Source: Nitrospinaceae bacterium
GTDB lineage: Bacteria > Nitrospinota > Nitrospinia > Nitrospinales > JACRGP01
Direction of reading: 5' to 3'
Length of the DNA: 41,283 bases
Assembly: GCA_029261575.1 (NCBI GenBank)
Contig: JAJDBD010000059.1
Span: 80,182-121,464 of the forward strand
The notes under the pieces were generated by a model. The model ran no database searches. It saw nothing but the letters and a program-made list of their open reading frames with translations, and was not told the origin of the DNA. The position numbers and the translations under genes are program-made. This document shows, in pieces, positions 1-8,651 of this stretch. Positions within the stretch are counted from its first letter, which is position 1. Each line of letters starts with the position of its first letter.

Positions 1-1
1 G

Positions 2-703
2 AAGGCATTACGCCGCCAGGCCGGGGAGGGGACGCGCATCATCGCGGAGATCAAACCCAAAAGCCCGTTCAAAGGTCCGTTGCGCGATAACGTGGATCCC
101 GCAGAAATCGGCAAAGCCTATGCGGACAACGGGGCGGCGGCAATTTCGGCGCTGACGGAGAGTACGCATTTTGGCGGCAGTCTGGAAAACCTGCGTTTGG
201 TGCGCGCACAGGCGAAAAACATTCCCCTCCTGCGCAAGGATTTTTTGTCGACGGAATATCAAGTGTACGAGGCCCGGGCTTTTGGCGCCGACTCGTTTTT
301 GTTGATCGCCGACGTTCTGGATCCCGGCCAAATAGAGGACTTGCTGTGTCTCGGCAGGGAAGAGCTTGGGATGAACGCTTTGGTGGAGGCTCACGACGAG
401 CGCGACCTGGAAAAAGCCTTCATGGCCGGGGCGACCTTGATCGGAATCAACAACCGGGATTTGAAAACCGGAAAAACTGAATTGGGTATCGCCCGGCGAT
501 TGATCCCCATGGCTTCGTTTGACGAGAATAATATTCTGGTTTGCGAAAGCGGGATCCGGGGACGGGAAGAGATTGAGAAATTCGAAAAACTGGGCGCCCA
601 CGCTTTTCTCATTGGGGAAAGCCTGATGACCGCCGAGGATATTCCAAAAAAACTACGGAGCTTGTTGGGGGATGGCAACGATTCAACCGCCGACGCGGGT
701 TAA
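2..703 (+). CDS. trpC: Indole-3-glycerol phosphate synthase, 5' end cut off by the window
   Basis: TrpC closes the indole ring, converting CdRP to indole-3-glycerol phosphate in cytoplasmic tryptophan synthesis. The reading frame is open from base 2, so the N-terminus lies outside the window. The first visible residues include the family motif IAEIKPKSPFKG, whose second lysine region belongs to the active site. Further on come LLRKDFL, GINNRDLKT and SGIRGREEI, the expected (beta/alpha)8-barrel loops. About 233 codons are present against a usual 255-270, so only a short N-terminal piece is missing. The 3' end overlaps trpF by 32 bases, which indicates translational coupling. Identification is secure; the TTG at 80 is an internal codon, not the start. 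Confidence 0.97.
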   Translation, partial: KALRRQAGEGTRIIAEIKPKSPFKGPLRDNVDPAEIGKAYADNGAAAISALTESTHFGGSLENLRLVRAQAKNIPLLRKDFLSTEYQVYEARAFGADSFLLIADVLDPGQIEDLLCLGREELGMNALVEAHDERDLEKAFMAGATLIGINNRDLKTGKTELGIARRLIPMASFDENNILVCESGIRGREEIEKFEKLGAHAFLIGESLMTAEDIPKKLRSLLGDGNDSTADAG

Positions 704-1322
704 AATTTGCGGCAACACCCAATGGAAGGACGCCAAACTGGCTGTGGAGTCTGGCGCCGACGCATTGGGGTTTATATTTTACCGTAAGAGTCCCCGTTAT
801 ATTTCCGTCCAAAAGGCGCGGGAAATTATTGCGCAACTGCCGCCTTTTATAGAAACGGTGGGGGTGTTCGTCAACGAAAGCGCCGAGCGGATCAACCAGG
901 TCGTCGAGCGTTGCGAACTGGACGCGGTCCAACTCCATGGCGATGAAAGCCCTGCATTTTGTAAAAAAATCCGATGCAAGGTGATCAAGGCGTTCCGGAT
1001 TCAAAACGCGGCTTCGCTGGCGCCGATTTCCAAATACCCGGTTCGCGGAATCCTGGTGGACGCCTTTTCCCCGGACGCTTATGGCGGCACGGGAACAACC
1101 TGCGATTGGAATCTGGTCAAACGCGCCAAAAAATTTGGTCCTGTTATCCTGGCGGGCGGTTTGACGCCGGGCAATGTGGAAGAGGGGATTAAAATTGTTC
1201 GGCCCTGGGCCGTGGACGTCTGTTCCGGGGTTGAAAAAACTCCCGGCCAAAAGGATTCTAAAAAGCTTCGTCTGTTCATTCAACTGGCGAAAAACTGCCA
1301 GGCAAGCGCCTGGAGGCAATAG
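672..1322 (+). CDS. trpF: Phosphoribosylanthranilate isomerase
   Basis: TrpF performs the Amadori rearrangement of phosphoribosylanthranilate to CdRP, the step before TrpC. The protein has 216 residues, normal for the family. VKICGNT near the N-terminus carries the catalytic Cys13, and GILVDAFSPDAYGGTG carries the catalytic Asp130. GADALGFIFYRKSPRYIS and VGVFVN are also family signatures. The ATG lies inside the end of trpC, in a different frame. The last nine residues and the stop codon are encoded within a palindromic repeat (1297-1317), so the normal C-terminus may have been replaced by repeat sequence; this is inferred from a second copy of the repeat at 19829. Confidence 0.97.
   Translation: MATIQPPTRVKICGNTQWKDAKLAVESGADALGFIFYRKSPRYISVQKAREIIAQLPPFIETVGVFVNESAERINQVVERCELDAVQLHGDESPAFCKKIRCKVIKAFRIQNAASLAPISKYPVRGILVDAFSPDAYGGTGTTCDWNLVKRAKKFGPVILAGGLTPGNVEEGIKIVRPWAVDVCSGVEKTPGQKDSKKLRLFIQLAKNCQASAWRQ
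1297..1317. repeat. Palindromic repeat, copy 1 (end of trpF)
   Basis: The core is CCAGGC-AAGC-GCCTGG, a 6-bp stem with a 4-base loop, followed by AGGC. The 21-bp unit matches 19829-19849 at 20 of 21 positions. About 100 bases further on is a second hairpin, CCAGC-GTTAG-GCTGG (1413-1427). The copy at 19829 is also followed, about 100 bases on, by a CCAGCG/CGCTGG hairpin (19945-19961). This arrangement suggests a REP-like or small mobile intergenic element. Only two copies are seen here. Confidence 0.6.
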
Positions 1323-1489
1323 TTGGCGAATGGAAAGTTTTTTTCTAATCGGCAACTACGCAATCGATTTTTGCCCATTGTTCCCAAGCGCGTAGCGTTT
1401 GCTCTATTGGGTCCAGCGTTAGGCTGGCTGGCTCCGACCCTCGTCGGCGAAAATTGCGTATAAATATTTTTAAACCGGGAAACGTTACC

Positions 1490-1498
1490 TGATACAAT
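1490..1498 (+). promoter_or_regulatory. Extended -10 promoter for trpBA
   Basis: TG-A-TACAAT is an extended -10 element, 29 bases before the trpB start, in the 205-bp trpF-trpB gap. No good -35 box is visible (TTAAAC at 1470-1475 is weak). A TATAAA at 1460-1465 is a second candidate. It would allow trpBA and the genes behind it to be expressed apart from trpCF. The same nonamer precedes the receiver gene at 22137. No Trp-rich leader peptide or attenuator was seen in this gap. Confidence 0.45.
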
Positions 1499-1527
1499 CC
1501 TGAGTACAACCAAAGAGCGATCTTGAT

Positions 1528-2748
1528 ATGTCTTTACAGGAAAAAAAAATAGAAACGCCGCCCATGCCCGATAAGAAAGGGCATTTCGGCGACTACGGCG
1601 GTAAATTCGTCATTGAAACCCTGATGCCCGCTCTCGAAGAGCTAGAGAAACTTTACAAAGAGGCGCGGGATGATCCGCAATTCGTCAAGGACCTGCGTTA
1701 TTACCTGCAGCAATACGTGGGCCGTCCGTCGCCGCTGTATTTCGCGGAGAGACTTTCCAAAAAACTCGGCGGAGCCAAAATTTATTTAAAGCGCGAAGAC
1801 CTCAACCACACCGGGGCGCACAAGATCAACAACACCATCGGCAGCGCCTTGCTCACCCAGCGCATGGGGAAAAAGCGCGTGATCGCCGAAACCGGCGCCG
1901 GTCAGCACGGAGTGGCCACGGCTACCGCCGCCGCCTTGTTTGACCTGGAATGCGACGTGTTCATGGGCGAGGAGGATATCAAACGCCAGGCGTTGAACGT
2001 CTTTCGCATGAAACTATTGGGCGCCCGAGTGATTCCGGTTTCTTCCGGGACGCGGACCCTGAAAGACGCCACCAGCGAGGCCATCCGCAACTGGATCACC
2101 ACCGTGGAAAGCACGCATTATATTATTGGTTCCGTGGTGGGACCGCATCCGTTCCCCATGATCGTCCGGGATTTTCAAAAGATCATCGGCGAGGAGTCCC
2201 GGGAACAAATTCTGGAATCGGAAAATCGCCTGCCGGACGCCTGCATCGCCTGCGTGGGCGGAGGCAGTAACTCCATGGGCATGTTTTACCCCTTCATCGA
2301 AGACGAAGGGGTGCGCCTGATCGGCGTGGAAGCCGCCGGTTTTGGAATCGAAACCGGAAAGCACGGCGCCTCCCTGAGCCATGGGACGGCGGGCGTTCTC
2401 CATGGAATGAAAAGCTACCTCCTGCACGACGGGGACGGGCAGATTCGCGAGGCGCATTCCATATCCGCCGGACTCGATTATCCCGGCGTCGGTTGCGAGC
2501 ACAGTCACCTGCGCGATACCGGACGGACCGAGTATTTTTCCATCACCGACCAGGAGGCGCTGGATGGATTTAAATTATTGTCGCGGACTGAGGGCATCAT
2601 CCCTGCGCTGGAATCCGCCCATGCCATCGCTTACGCGGCCAAGTTGGCCCCGACCATGAAACCCGACCAGATCATCGCCATTTGCCTTTCCGGGCGCGGC
2701 GATAAGGACGTGACCCAGGTTTCCGACATGATTGGAGACGAGATTTGA
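1528..2748 (+). CDS. trpB: Tryptophan synthase beta chain
   Basis: TrpB condenses indole with serine to make tryptophan, using pyridoxal phosphate, in the alpha2-beta2 complex with TrpA. The 406-residue length is typical of the TrpB1 type. The PLP-binding lysine is K99 in [21 protein letters not shown] follows, and the phosphate-binding loop GGGSNSMG lies near residues 244-251. The N-terminus [19 protein letters not shown] is the standard opening. The stop overlaps the trpA start (TTGA), so the two subunits are translationally coupled. The ribosome-binding site is weak (AGAGCGA). Confidence 0.98.
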   Translation: MSLQEKKIETPPMPDKKGHFGDYGGKFVIETLMPALEELEKLYKEARDDPQFVKDLRYYLQQYVGRPSPLYFAERLSKKLGGAKIYLKREDLNHTGAHKINNTIGSALLTQRMGKKRVIAETGAGQHGVATATAAALFDLECDVFMGEEDIKRQALNVFRMKLLGARVIPVSSGTRTLKDATSEAIRNWITTVESTHYIIGSVVGPHPFPMIVRDFQKIIGEESREQILESENRLPDACIACVGGGSNSMGMFYPFIEDEGVRLIGVEAAGFGIETGKHGASLSHGTAGVLHGMKSYLLHDGDGQIREAHSISAGLDYPGVGCEHSHLRDTGRTEYFSITDQEALDGFKLLSRTEGIIPALESAHAIAYAAKLAPTMKPDQIIAICLSGRGDKDVTQVSDMIGDEI

Positions 2749-3548
2749 GCCGCATTCAACAATGCATTAAGTCCCTTTCCGATCGCGGCGAAAAAGCTTT
2801 GGCGGCCTTTATCACCGCCGGGGATCCGGACATGGAATCCACCAAAAAAATATTTTCCGCGCTGGAGAAGAACGGCGCCGACATCGTGGAGCTTGGCGTG
2901 CCGTTTTCCGATCCGCTCGCCGACGGGCCGGTGATCCAAAAATCGGCGCAGAGAGCCTTGAAAAATGGAGCCAGCCTGAAAAAGATCATTCAACTGGTCG
3001 CGGACCTTCGCAAGGAATCCCAACTCCCGATTGTGTTAATGACCAGTTACAACCCCGTGTTCGTGTTCGGTCCGGAAAAATTCGTCGACGCGGCTGTCGA
3101 CGCTGGAGTGGATGGGATCATCGTTCCGGACCTGCCGCCGGAAGAGGCGGACGAGTTGGAGGGCTATTCCAAATCCAAGGGACTGGACATGATTTACCTT
3201 TTGGCGCCTACCAGCACTCCGAAGCGGGTGCGCATGATTTCGAAACGCAGTAGCGGGTTTATTTATTATGTTTCTCTGACCGGCACCACGGGAGCAAGAA
3301 ACGCTCTTCCCGATGGAATTGAAGAAAAGGTTGGGGCAATCAAGGCCGTAGGCGACCTTCCGGTTTTCATCGGCTTTGGCATTTCAGGTCCCGAACAGGC
3401 CCGCCGGATGGGGCAGATTTCCGACGGGGTGATTGTTGGCAGCGCCATTGTCAAACTGATTGAGGAAAACGCCGATCCTGCGGTCCGCGATAAAAAAGTC
3501 GGAGAGTTTATTGGAGGAATCAAACAGGCTCTTTTACCCGCTTCATGA
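2745..3548 (+). CDS. trpA: Tryptophan synthase alpha chain
   Basis: TrpA cleaves indole-3-glycerol phosphate to indole and glyceraldehyde 3-phosphate and channels indole to TrpB. The protein has 267 residues. The catalytic pair is E49 ([10 protein letters not shown]) and D60 (LADGP), at the same numbers as in the E. coli enzyme. Later motifs include [27 protein letters not shown] and GFGISGPEQ. The start is a TTG overlapping the trpB stop by four bases. Confidence 0.98.
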   Translation: MSRIQQCIKSLSDRGEKALAAFITAGDPDMESTKKIFSALEKNGADIVELGVPFSDPLADGPVIQKSAQRALKNGASLKKIIQLVADLRKESQLPIVLMTSYNPVFVFGPEKFVDAAVDAGVDGIIVPDLPPEEADELEGYSKSKGLDMIYLLAPTSTPKRVRMISKRSSGFIYYVSLTGTTGARNALPDGIEEKVGAIKAVGDLPVFIGFGISGPEQARRMGQISDGVIVGSAIVKLIEENADPAVRDKKVGEFIGGIKQALLPAS

Positions 3549-3566
3549 TCCGGGCGACTCTCCCCA

Positions 3567-4250
3567 ATGCGTCCAAAAATCTCCGTTATCATCCCCGCTT
3601 TTAACGAAGAGCGGTCCTTGCCCCTGGTTCTTAACGACCTGCCTCAATCCACACTGCACGAAATTATAGTCGTCGATAACGCCTCGACGGACGGAACGGC
3701 TCGGGTCGCGCAGGAAAACGGCGCACGGGTCGTGCGGGAAGACCGGCGCGGTTACGGGAGCGCCTGCCTGCGCGGAATCCAGGCTCTGAGCGATCCGGAC
3801 ATAGTGGTTTTTCTGGACGCGGACTACAGCGATTTTCCCGAGGAGATCGACCAATTGACCCAGCCGATAATTGACGGCGAGCGGGATTTTGTTCTGGGAA
3901 GTCGAATGATTCTAAAAGAAAGCCGGGCGGCCCTGTTGCCGCAGGCGCGTTACGGCAACCGGCTGGCGGCGTCCTTGATCCGTCTGTTTTTCAACCACCG
4001 GTTTACGGACCTGGGACCGTTTCGCGCCATTCGTTACGACGCCCTCAAAGCCATCGGTATGCGCGATATCAATTTTGGCTGGACGGTGGAGATGCAGATC
4101 AAGGCGGTGAAGCGGAAATTGCGGATATTGGAAATCCCGGTTCGCTATCGCGACCGTGTGGGAGTTTCTAAAATCACCGGAACGGTGGAGGGAACCCTGA
4201 AAGCGGGGACGAAAATTATTTATACAATCTTCAAATATTTGATAACCTGA
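3567..4250 (+). CDS. Family 2 glycosyltransferase (polyprenyl-phosphate sugar synthase type)
   Basis: This is a 227-residue GT-A fold glycosyltransferase. ISVIIPAFNEE at the N-terminus and VVDNASTDGT bind the nucleotide-sugar, and FLDADYSD holds the metal-binding DxD motif. The sequence then runs through FVLGSRM and FTDLGPFRAIR. It resembles the catalytic domain of dolichyl/polyprenyl-phosphate mannose or glucose synthases, but lacks the C-terminal membrane helices of many relatives. The substrate cannot be read from sequence. It begins 18 bases after trpA and is probably cotranscribed with it, though its role is more likely in envelope glycans than in tryptophan synthesis. Confidence 0.88.
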   Translation: MRPKISVIIPAFNEERSLPLVLNDLPQSTLHEIIVVDNASTDGTARVAQENGARVVREDRRGYGSACLRGIQALSDPDIVVFLDADYSDFPEEIDQLTQPIIDGERDFVLGSRMILKESRAALLPQARYGNRLAASLIRLFFNHRFTDLGPFRAIRYDALKAIGMRDINFGWTVEMQIKAVKRKLRILEIPVRYRDRVGVSKITGTVEGTLKAGTKIIYTIFKYLIT

Positions 4251-4255
4251 ACGTC

Positions 4256-5044
4256 ATGCGCCGATTGATAAAAATTTGCCTCTTGGGAGTCCTGATCGCG
4301 TTCCTGCCCGTTAAATTGGAATTTGCCCATGCGGTGGACGTAGAAGCTTTGGTGAAAAGTCGGCTGAACCACGACGGGACGGTACTCGATTTGAGCGGGG
4401 CCAGTCTGGGAACTCGCGGCGCACAGAAACTGGCCCAACTGGAGACTCTTTCCGGAGTCAGGACGCTCCTTCTGCAGGGCAACAAGATCAAGTATCGCGG
4501 CATGCAGGCTTTGGCCGGTTCCAAATATCTTGCCAATTTGAAAAGCCTCGATCTGTGGGGAAATTTTCTGGGCGACGACGGCGTCATGGCGCTGGTGGAA
4601 TCGCCTTACCTTCATCAACTGGAAGAATTGAAACTCTGGAAAAACCAGGTGGGGGACGAGGGTCTCGATTTGATGGCGCAATCGAAGAATTTCAGCCAAT
4701 TGAAAATTCTTTTGCTGAACGACAACCTGATCACGCCGTCGGGAGCGGAAATGTTGGCCCAGACGACGAATTTTCCGGAATTGCAAACCCTGGGTTTGTT
4801 TCGCAACGAGGTCGGGGACGAAGGCGCCCTGGCTCTGGCGCAGTCTAAAAACCTGGGGAAACTGGGAAAACTTTATCTGGGAGAAAACGGAATCACCGAT
4901 TTGGGAGCTGTTCCCTTGATTGAATCCAAAACATTCCCGAAGCTCGACCTGCTTGACCTGACCCTGAACCATCTGGAAGAAGCCAGCCTGAGAGCGGCAT
5001 TTAAAAGGAGGAAGGGAAGCGATATCCAAATCGTCATGCGATAA
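4256..5044 (+). CDS. Exported leucine-rich-repeat protein (RI-like)
   Basis: The 262-residue protein starts with a likely Sec signal peptide (RRLIKICLLGVLIAFLPVK, cleavage probably after AHA near residue 26). After it come about six or seven 28-32-residue repeats of the ribonuclease-inhibitor type, with units such as LKSLDLWGNFLGDDGVMAL, LEELKLWKNQVGDEGLDLM and LQTLGLFRNEVGDEGALAL. This predicts a curved solenoid used for protein binding in the periplasm or at the surface. No enzymatic domain is present. It lies only 5 bases after the glycosyltransferase and 36 bases before proA. The partner is unknown. Confidence 0.8.
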   Translation: MRRLIKICLLGVLIAFLPVKLEFAHAVDVEALVKSRLNHDGTVLDLSGASLGTRGAQKLAQLETLSGVRTLLLQGNKIKYRGMQALAGSKYLANLKSLDLWGNFLGDDGVMALVESPYLHQLEELKLWKNQVGDEGLDLMAQSKNFSQLKILLLNDNLITPSGAEMLAQTTNFPELQTLGLFRNEVGDEGALALAQSKNLGKLGKLYLGENGITDLGAVPLIESKTFPKLDLLDLTLNHLEEASLRAAFKRRKGSDIQIVMR

Positions 5045-5080
5045 CTTTCCTTTTTCCCTGAACTCACGGAAACAATCATT

Positions 5081-6394
5081 ATGAGCGAACTCACTTTGAC
5101 GCAGATCGCCAGAGAGGCGAAAAATGCCTCGCTGGTACTGGCCCGTTTGTCCTCGGATATTAAAGACGCGGCGTTGGAAAAAATGGCCCAGGCTTTGGAA
5201 TCCAATATTGCCCGGATTTTGGAGGCCAATGAAAAGGATCTGGAGTTTTCCCGCAAGGAAAACCTGCCTCAAGCTCTGATTGCGCGGTTGGCTTTGAACG
5301 AGTCCAAAGTAAAAGGCATGGCGGCGGGAATCCGTAGCGTGGCCACACTTCCCGATCCTGTCGGCAACGAACAAATGGTCATGGAAATGGACAAAGGCCT
5401 GGTACTGCGCCGGGTGAGTTGCCCCTTGGGGGTCATTGGGGCGATATTTGAATCCCGCCCCGACGCGGTGCCGCAGATTTCCTCGTTGTGTCTCAAGTCC
5501 GGAAACGCCGTGATCCTTAAAGGCGGCAGCGAAGCGCAGAATTCTAACAAACAAATCGTCTCCCTTTTGTCGGAAGCGATCGGAAACGTTCCCGGCGTAC
5601 CCGCAAGCGCGGTACAGATGATCGAAACGCGCTCCGAGGTGGCTGATATGTTGCAACAGGACAAATTTATCAGTCTTATCGTTCCCCGGGGGAGCAACGC
5701 ATTTGTACGCTACATCCAGGAGAATACCAAAATACCCGTTCTGGGGCATTCCGAGGGAGTGTGCCATGCCTATATTGCCGAGGACGCCGACGAGGAAAAG
5801 GCGGTCGCGCTGGCGCTGGATTCCAAACTGCAATACCCCGCGGCTTGCAACGCCATGGAGACCTTGCTGATCGATGAAAAATCCGCGTCCAGGGTTTTGC
5901 CGCGACTGGTGGGGGAATTTAAAGCGAAAAATGTGGAATTGGTTGGTTGCGCCAGGACCCGGGAAATCTGCCCGGAAATTAAAGCGGCCGAGGAAAGCGA
6001 CTGGGATACGGAGTACACGGACGCCAAACTATCCATTAAGGTGGTGAACGGTCTGCAGGCAGGGATCGACCACATCAACCGCCACGGTTCGGGGCATACG
6101 GACCTGATCGTGACTGAAGACCCGGAACAGGCGGAACGGTTTATGAGCGAAGTGGATTCCGCCAGCGTGATGTGGAACGCGTCGACGCGGTTTGCCGACG
6201 GATTTCGCTACGGGCTGGGCGCCGAAATAGGCATCAGCACCAACAAAACTCACGCGCGGGGTCCGGTCGGACTCGAGGGACTGGTGATCTACAAGTATAA
6301 ACTCTTCGGGCAGGGCCAAACGGTAGCGGAATATTCCGGGGAGAACGGGAAAAGCTTCCAGCATAAATCTCTGCCGGTTAAAAGGGCCGACTGA
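5081..6394 (+). CDS. proA: Gamma-glutamyl phosphate reductase
   Basis: ProA reduces gamma-glutamyl phosphate with NADPH to glutamate semialdehyde, the second step of proline synthesis. The 437 residues cover the aldehyde-dehydrogenase-like fold. The catalytic cysteine is C256 in YPAACNAMET. GVIGAIFESRPDA, KGGSEA and IVPRGSNAFVRYI are ProA signatures. The C-terminus carries ISTNKTHARGPVGLEGL. ProB is not in the window. The gene is co-oriented with the trp genes and probably shares their transcript. Confidence 0.97.
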   Translation: MSELTLTQIAREAKNASLVLARLSSDIKDAALEKMAQALESNIARILEANEKDLEFSRKENLPQALIARLALNESKVKGMAAGIRSVATLPDPVGNEQMVMEMDKGLVLRRVSCPLGVIGAIFESRPDAVPQISSLCLKSGNAVILKGGSEAQNSNKQIVSLLSEAIGNVPGVPASAVQMIETRSEVADMLQQDKFISLIVPRGSNAFVRYIQENTKIPVLGHSEGVCHAYIAEDADEEKAVALALDSKLQYPAACNAMETLLIDEKSASRVLPRLVGEFKAKNVELVGCARTREICPEIKAAEESDWDTEYTDAKLSIKVVNGLQAGIDHINRHGSGHTDLIVTEDPEQAERFMSEVDSASVMWNASTRFADGFRYGLGAEIGISTNKTHARGPVGLEGLVIYKYKLFGQGQTVAEYSGENGKSFQHKSLPVKRAD

Positions 6395-6438
6395 ATGCCG
6401 CAAAGGAAGGCGATTTTTGAAGTGAGGGATTTTCGTTG

Positions 6439-7326
6439 ATGAATGACGACAAGCGAGAAGACCTTTTCGAGGAACAATCCGGTCCGCGCTATTTGGAAAA
6501 TGAAAATTCGTTCCCCATGGGAGGGCGGCCTACCTTAAAAAACTATCTTGTGTTTGGTTTGTTTTTTGCGCTGACGGCCGGGACCACTTGGTGGGCGGGC
6601 GGTTGGATGTATTCCCTGACGCTGATGTCGATCTTGGGGGCGCATGAATTCGGGCATTACTGGGCCATTCGCCGGAATAAAATAAACGGTTCCCTGCCGT
6701 TTTTCCTCCCGGCGCCGCCGTTATTTATTGCCGGAACGTTCGGGGCATTCATTCATATTCGGCAACCGATTCCAAATCGACCTATTTTAATGGAAATCGG
6801 CGCGGCGGGACCTATCGCGGGATTTTTGGTCGCCGTTCCGGCGATGCTGATCGGACTGTTCCTTTCCGAGGTCATTGACAAATCATTGGTCCAGGGGCTT
6901 AATTTTGGAAACTCCATTCTTCTAATCGTGTTTTCAAAATTGGTTTTGGGAGTCACGCCTCTTTCAACCCAATACGATATCCTTTTGCATCCCGTTGCCT
7001 TTGCGGCCTGGATCGGTTTGTTTGTGACCACGTTAAATCTATTGCCTATCGGGCAACTGGACGGCGGTCAGATCAGTTACGCGTTATTTAAAGACGGCTA
7101 TAAACTTTTGGGAATATCATTTTTTGTCGTTCTGTTGGGCCTGGGATTTTATTGGTCGGGATGGTGGATTTTCGCGGGGTTGACCGCCTTGGTTTTTCGG
7201 TTTCAACATGCTCCCACTCTGGACGCATCGGCCGATCTGGAATTCAAGCATAAGGCGTTGGGCTACTTGTCTGTCTTTATATTTGCGGTGACATTTATAC
7301 CGATCCCCATTGAATTTATTAATTGA
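6439..7326 (+). CDS. Site-2-protease-like membrane metallopeptidase (M50)
   Basis: This is an intramembrane zinc protease of the S2P class. The zinc motif HEFGH sits at residues 69-73 inside a hydrophobic segment, and the third ligand is D208 in LLPIGQLDGGQ. About seven membrane segments can be seen. The layout and the soluble N-terminus resemble the cyanobacterial/plant EGY-like S2Ps more than RseP: there is no PDZ domain. I chose the ATG at 6439 over the TTG three bases earlier. The usual role is cutting membrane-bound regulators; the substrate here is unknown. Confidence 0.87.
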   Translation: MNDDKREDLFEEQSGPRYLENENSFPMGGRPTLKNYLVFGLFFALTAGTTWWAGGWMYSLTLMSILGAHEFGHYWAIRRNKINGSLPFFLPAPPLFIAGTFGAFIHIRQPIPNRPILMEIGAAGPIAGFLVAVPAMLIGLFLSEVIDKSLVQGLNFGNSILLIVFSKLVLGVTPLSTQYDILLHPVAFAAWIGLFVTTLNLLPIGQLDGGQISYALFKDGYKLLGISFFVVLLGLGFYWSGWWIFAGLTALVFRFQHAPTLDASADLEFKHKALGYLSVFIFAVTFIPIPIEFIN

Positions 7327-7542
7327 ATAACTATATGTAACTAATTGAATTGTATATGTAAAATTAAAATTTAAGTGAGTTTTTTGGGCTTGAAAGATTT
7401 TAAAATCATAACTCCTTTAAAAATAATGGGTTACTTGATTTTATGATTTGGTAAAAAATCGAAATATTTTGTTTAAATGCTTTATTTATAAGTAGTTAAT
7501 GTGTTCTGGCTGGTGGGGCGGGGGTCGGGAGTCGAAATTATA
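7327..7542. other. AT-rich intergenic stretch, no gene
   Basis: This stretch is markedly richer in A and T than the genes around it, with stops in all frames and no ORF of note. No strong terminator hairpin for the upstream protease gene was seen. Confidence 0.5.
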
Positions 7543-7571
7543 TTGACAGGGGGTAGGCCGTATGATAGATT
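7543..7571 (+). promoter_or_regulatory. Sigma-70-type promoter for the TolC-like gene
   Basis: TTGACA (7543-7548) is followed after 17 bases by TAGATT (7566-7571). The consensus -35 and ideal spacing make this a convincing promoter. It overlaps the first possible ATG (7562), which argues that translation starts later, at 7763, and that the transcript has a leader of about 190 bases. Confidence 0.65.
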
Positions 7572-7583
7572 CAGTTAAACAAA

Positions 7584-7681
7584 GGGGTACTGAACAACGG
7601 CCTGTTTTTCAGCCTTTTCCGCGAAAAGAGTTAAATTCTTGGTTGCCATCAAGGTCTCTTTTTTGGAAAGTTCAGTATCCC
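7584..7681 (+). promoter_or_regulatory. Possible structured leader RNA
   Basis: GGGGTACTGAAC (7584-7595) pairs with GTTCAGTATCCC (7670-7681) over 12 base pairs including one G-U, enclosing about 74 bases. Inside the loop is a small hairpin GGC(c)TG-TTTTT-CAGCC at about 7599-7614, followed by TTTT, which could act as a weak terminator. The structure lies wholly within the leader expected from the 7543 promoter. It matches no riboswitch class that I recognise. Confidence 0.35.
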
Positions 7682-7762
7682 TTTTTGCGTTTTGGAGCCT
7701 GCATTTCACCGTCGCATTTCTCCCGGCAAGAAAAACTATTCCATCCTAATCGAGATTTTCTC

Positions 7763-8632
7763 ATGGTTATGATCCCGAATTTGCCATCATACGAATTTTC
7801 TTTTAATAAAAAATTTCTGATATTACTGGTTTCCATCACGATTCTACTTTCGGGATGGCTGGTTACGCCTCTTGTGCATGCCGGGGCCGACCAAACCTTT
7901 AGCGATATCCCGACGTTGGACGCCGCCGTTAAAATTGCCCAGGAGCGCCAACGTTCGAAAAATTCATCTTACGGCGACTTGAGTAAAAATCAGATGGCTG
8001 GAAAGGTTAAGGACTTTTATTATCAAATCCAGTACCAGCGGGAGAAGTTGAAAATTTCCAAAGAGGTGGAAGGTCACTTCGAAAAGGCCCTAAAAGGCGC
8101 GACGGAGAAATTTGAGAAAGGCGAGGGCGAAGTCGAGCAGAAAGACCTCACCATGTTAAAACTTGGATTGGCCGGAACCTCAAACGACGTCATTCAACTG
8201 GAAAGCGGACTGGCCATCGCTCGAGTCTCTCTGGGCGATCTTCTGGGACGGGAATTTTCGCCAGAAAGTAAAATTGCGGAAGAGCATATTAGTCCCCTGG
8301 AATTCAAGCTGGATACTCTCGACGAATATATGAAATATCGCCGTTCTCCAAGGGCAAAACAGGCGAGCGATTCGAAAACCTATTCAGATCTGGATATAAA
8401 AAAGGCGTTCATCCGGGTGAAGGAGAAGCAAGGCGTCATGAAATTGGCCGCTGGAAACCGAAAAATCACCCGCGCCCTGCTGGTGACGGAGGTGGCTAAT
8501 TACGATTTCGGGATTGGCAGTTCCGGCGATCTGTTTGAAGCCTTGATCATTTATACACGGGTGTTGAGCGGGTATTACGAGTCCATATACAAATTCAACT
8601 TGGCCGTGGTCGCTTTGGAAGAAATGGAATAA
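7763..8632 (+). CDS. TolC-like outer membrane efflux family half protein
   Basis: From the ATG at 7763 the protein has 289 residues. A signal peptide (KKFLILLVSITILLSGWLV, cleavage likely after VHA) is followed by long heptad-like helices. VKDFYYQIQYQREKLKISKE, FEKGEGEVEQKDLTML and LAIARVSLGDLLG follow the pattern of the outer membrane efflux protein (OEP) repeat. A full TolC subunit has two OEP repeats and 430-480 residues, so this is about half size and may not form a channel alone. The upstream in-frame extension from 7562 is rejected because it has no signal-peptide logic and overlaps the promoter. Family assignment is moderate. Confidence 0.6.
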   Translation: MVMIPNLPSYEFSFNKKFLILLVSITILLSGWLVTPLVHAGADQTFSDIPTLDAAVKIAQERQRSKNSSYGDLSKNQMAGKVKDFYYQIQYQREKLKISKEVEGHFEKALKGATEKFEKGEGEVEQKDLTMLKLGLAGTSNDVIQLESGLAIARVSLGDLLGREFSPESKIAEEHISPLEFKLDTLDEYMKYRRSPRAKQASDSKTYSDLDIKKAFIRVKEKQGVMKLAAGNRKITRALLVTEVANYDFGIGSSGDLFEALIIYTRVLSGYYESIYKFNLAVVALEEME

Positions 8633-8651
8633 AGCGCGGGGCAAATCCAAT

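Noticed and set aside
1323-1489. Possible trp attenuator in the trpF-trpB gap
   Set aside because: No leader peptide with Trp codons and no terminator/antiterminator pair; the hairpins fit the intergenic repeat better.
4220-5833. Long minus-strand open frame (537 codons) opposite the LRR and proA genes
   Set aside because: It is antisense to two well-supported genes, its protein is Gln/His/Phe-rich with no known motif, and it reflects the codon bias of the genes on the other strand.
7562-7762. N-terminal extension of the TolC-like gene
   Set aside because: The first ATG lies inside the promoter, and the extension precedes the signal peptide, so ATG 7763 is the better start.
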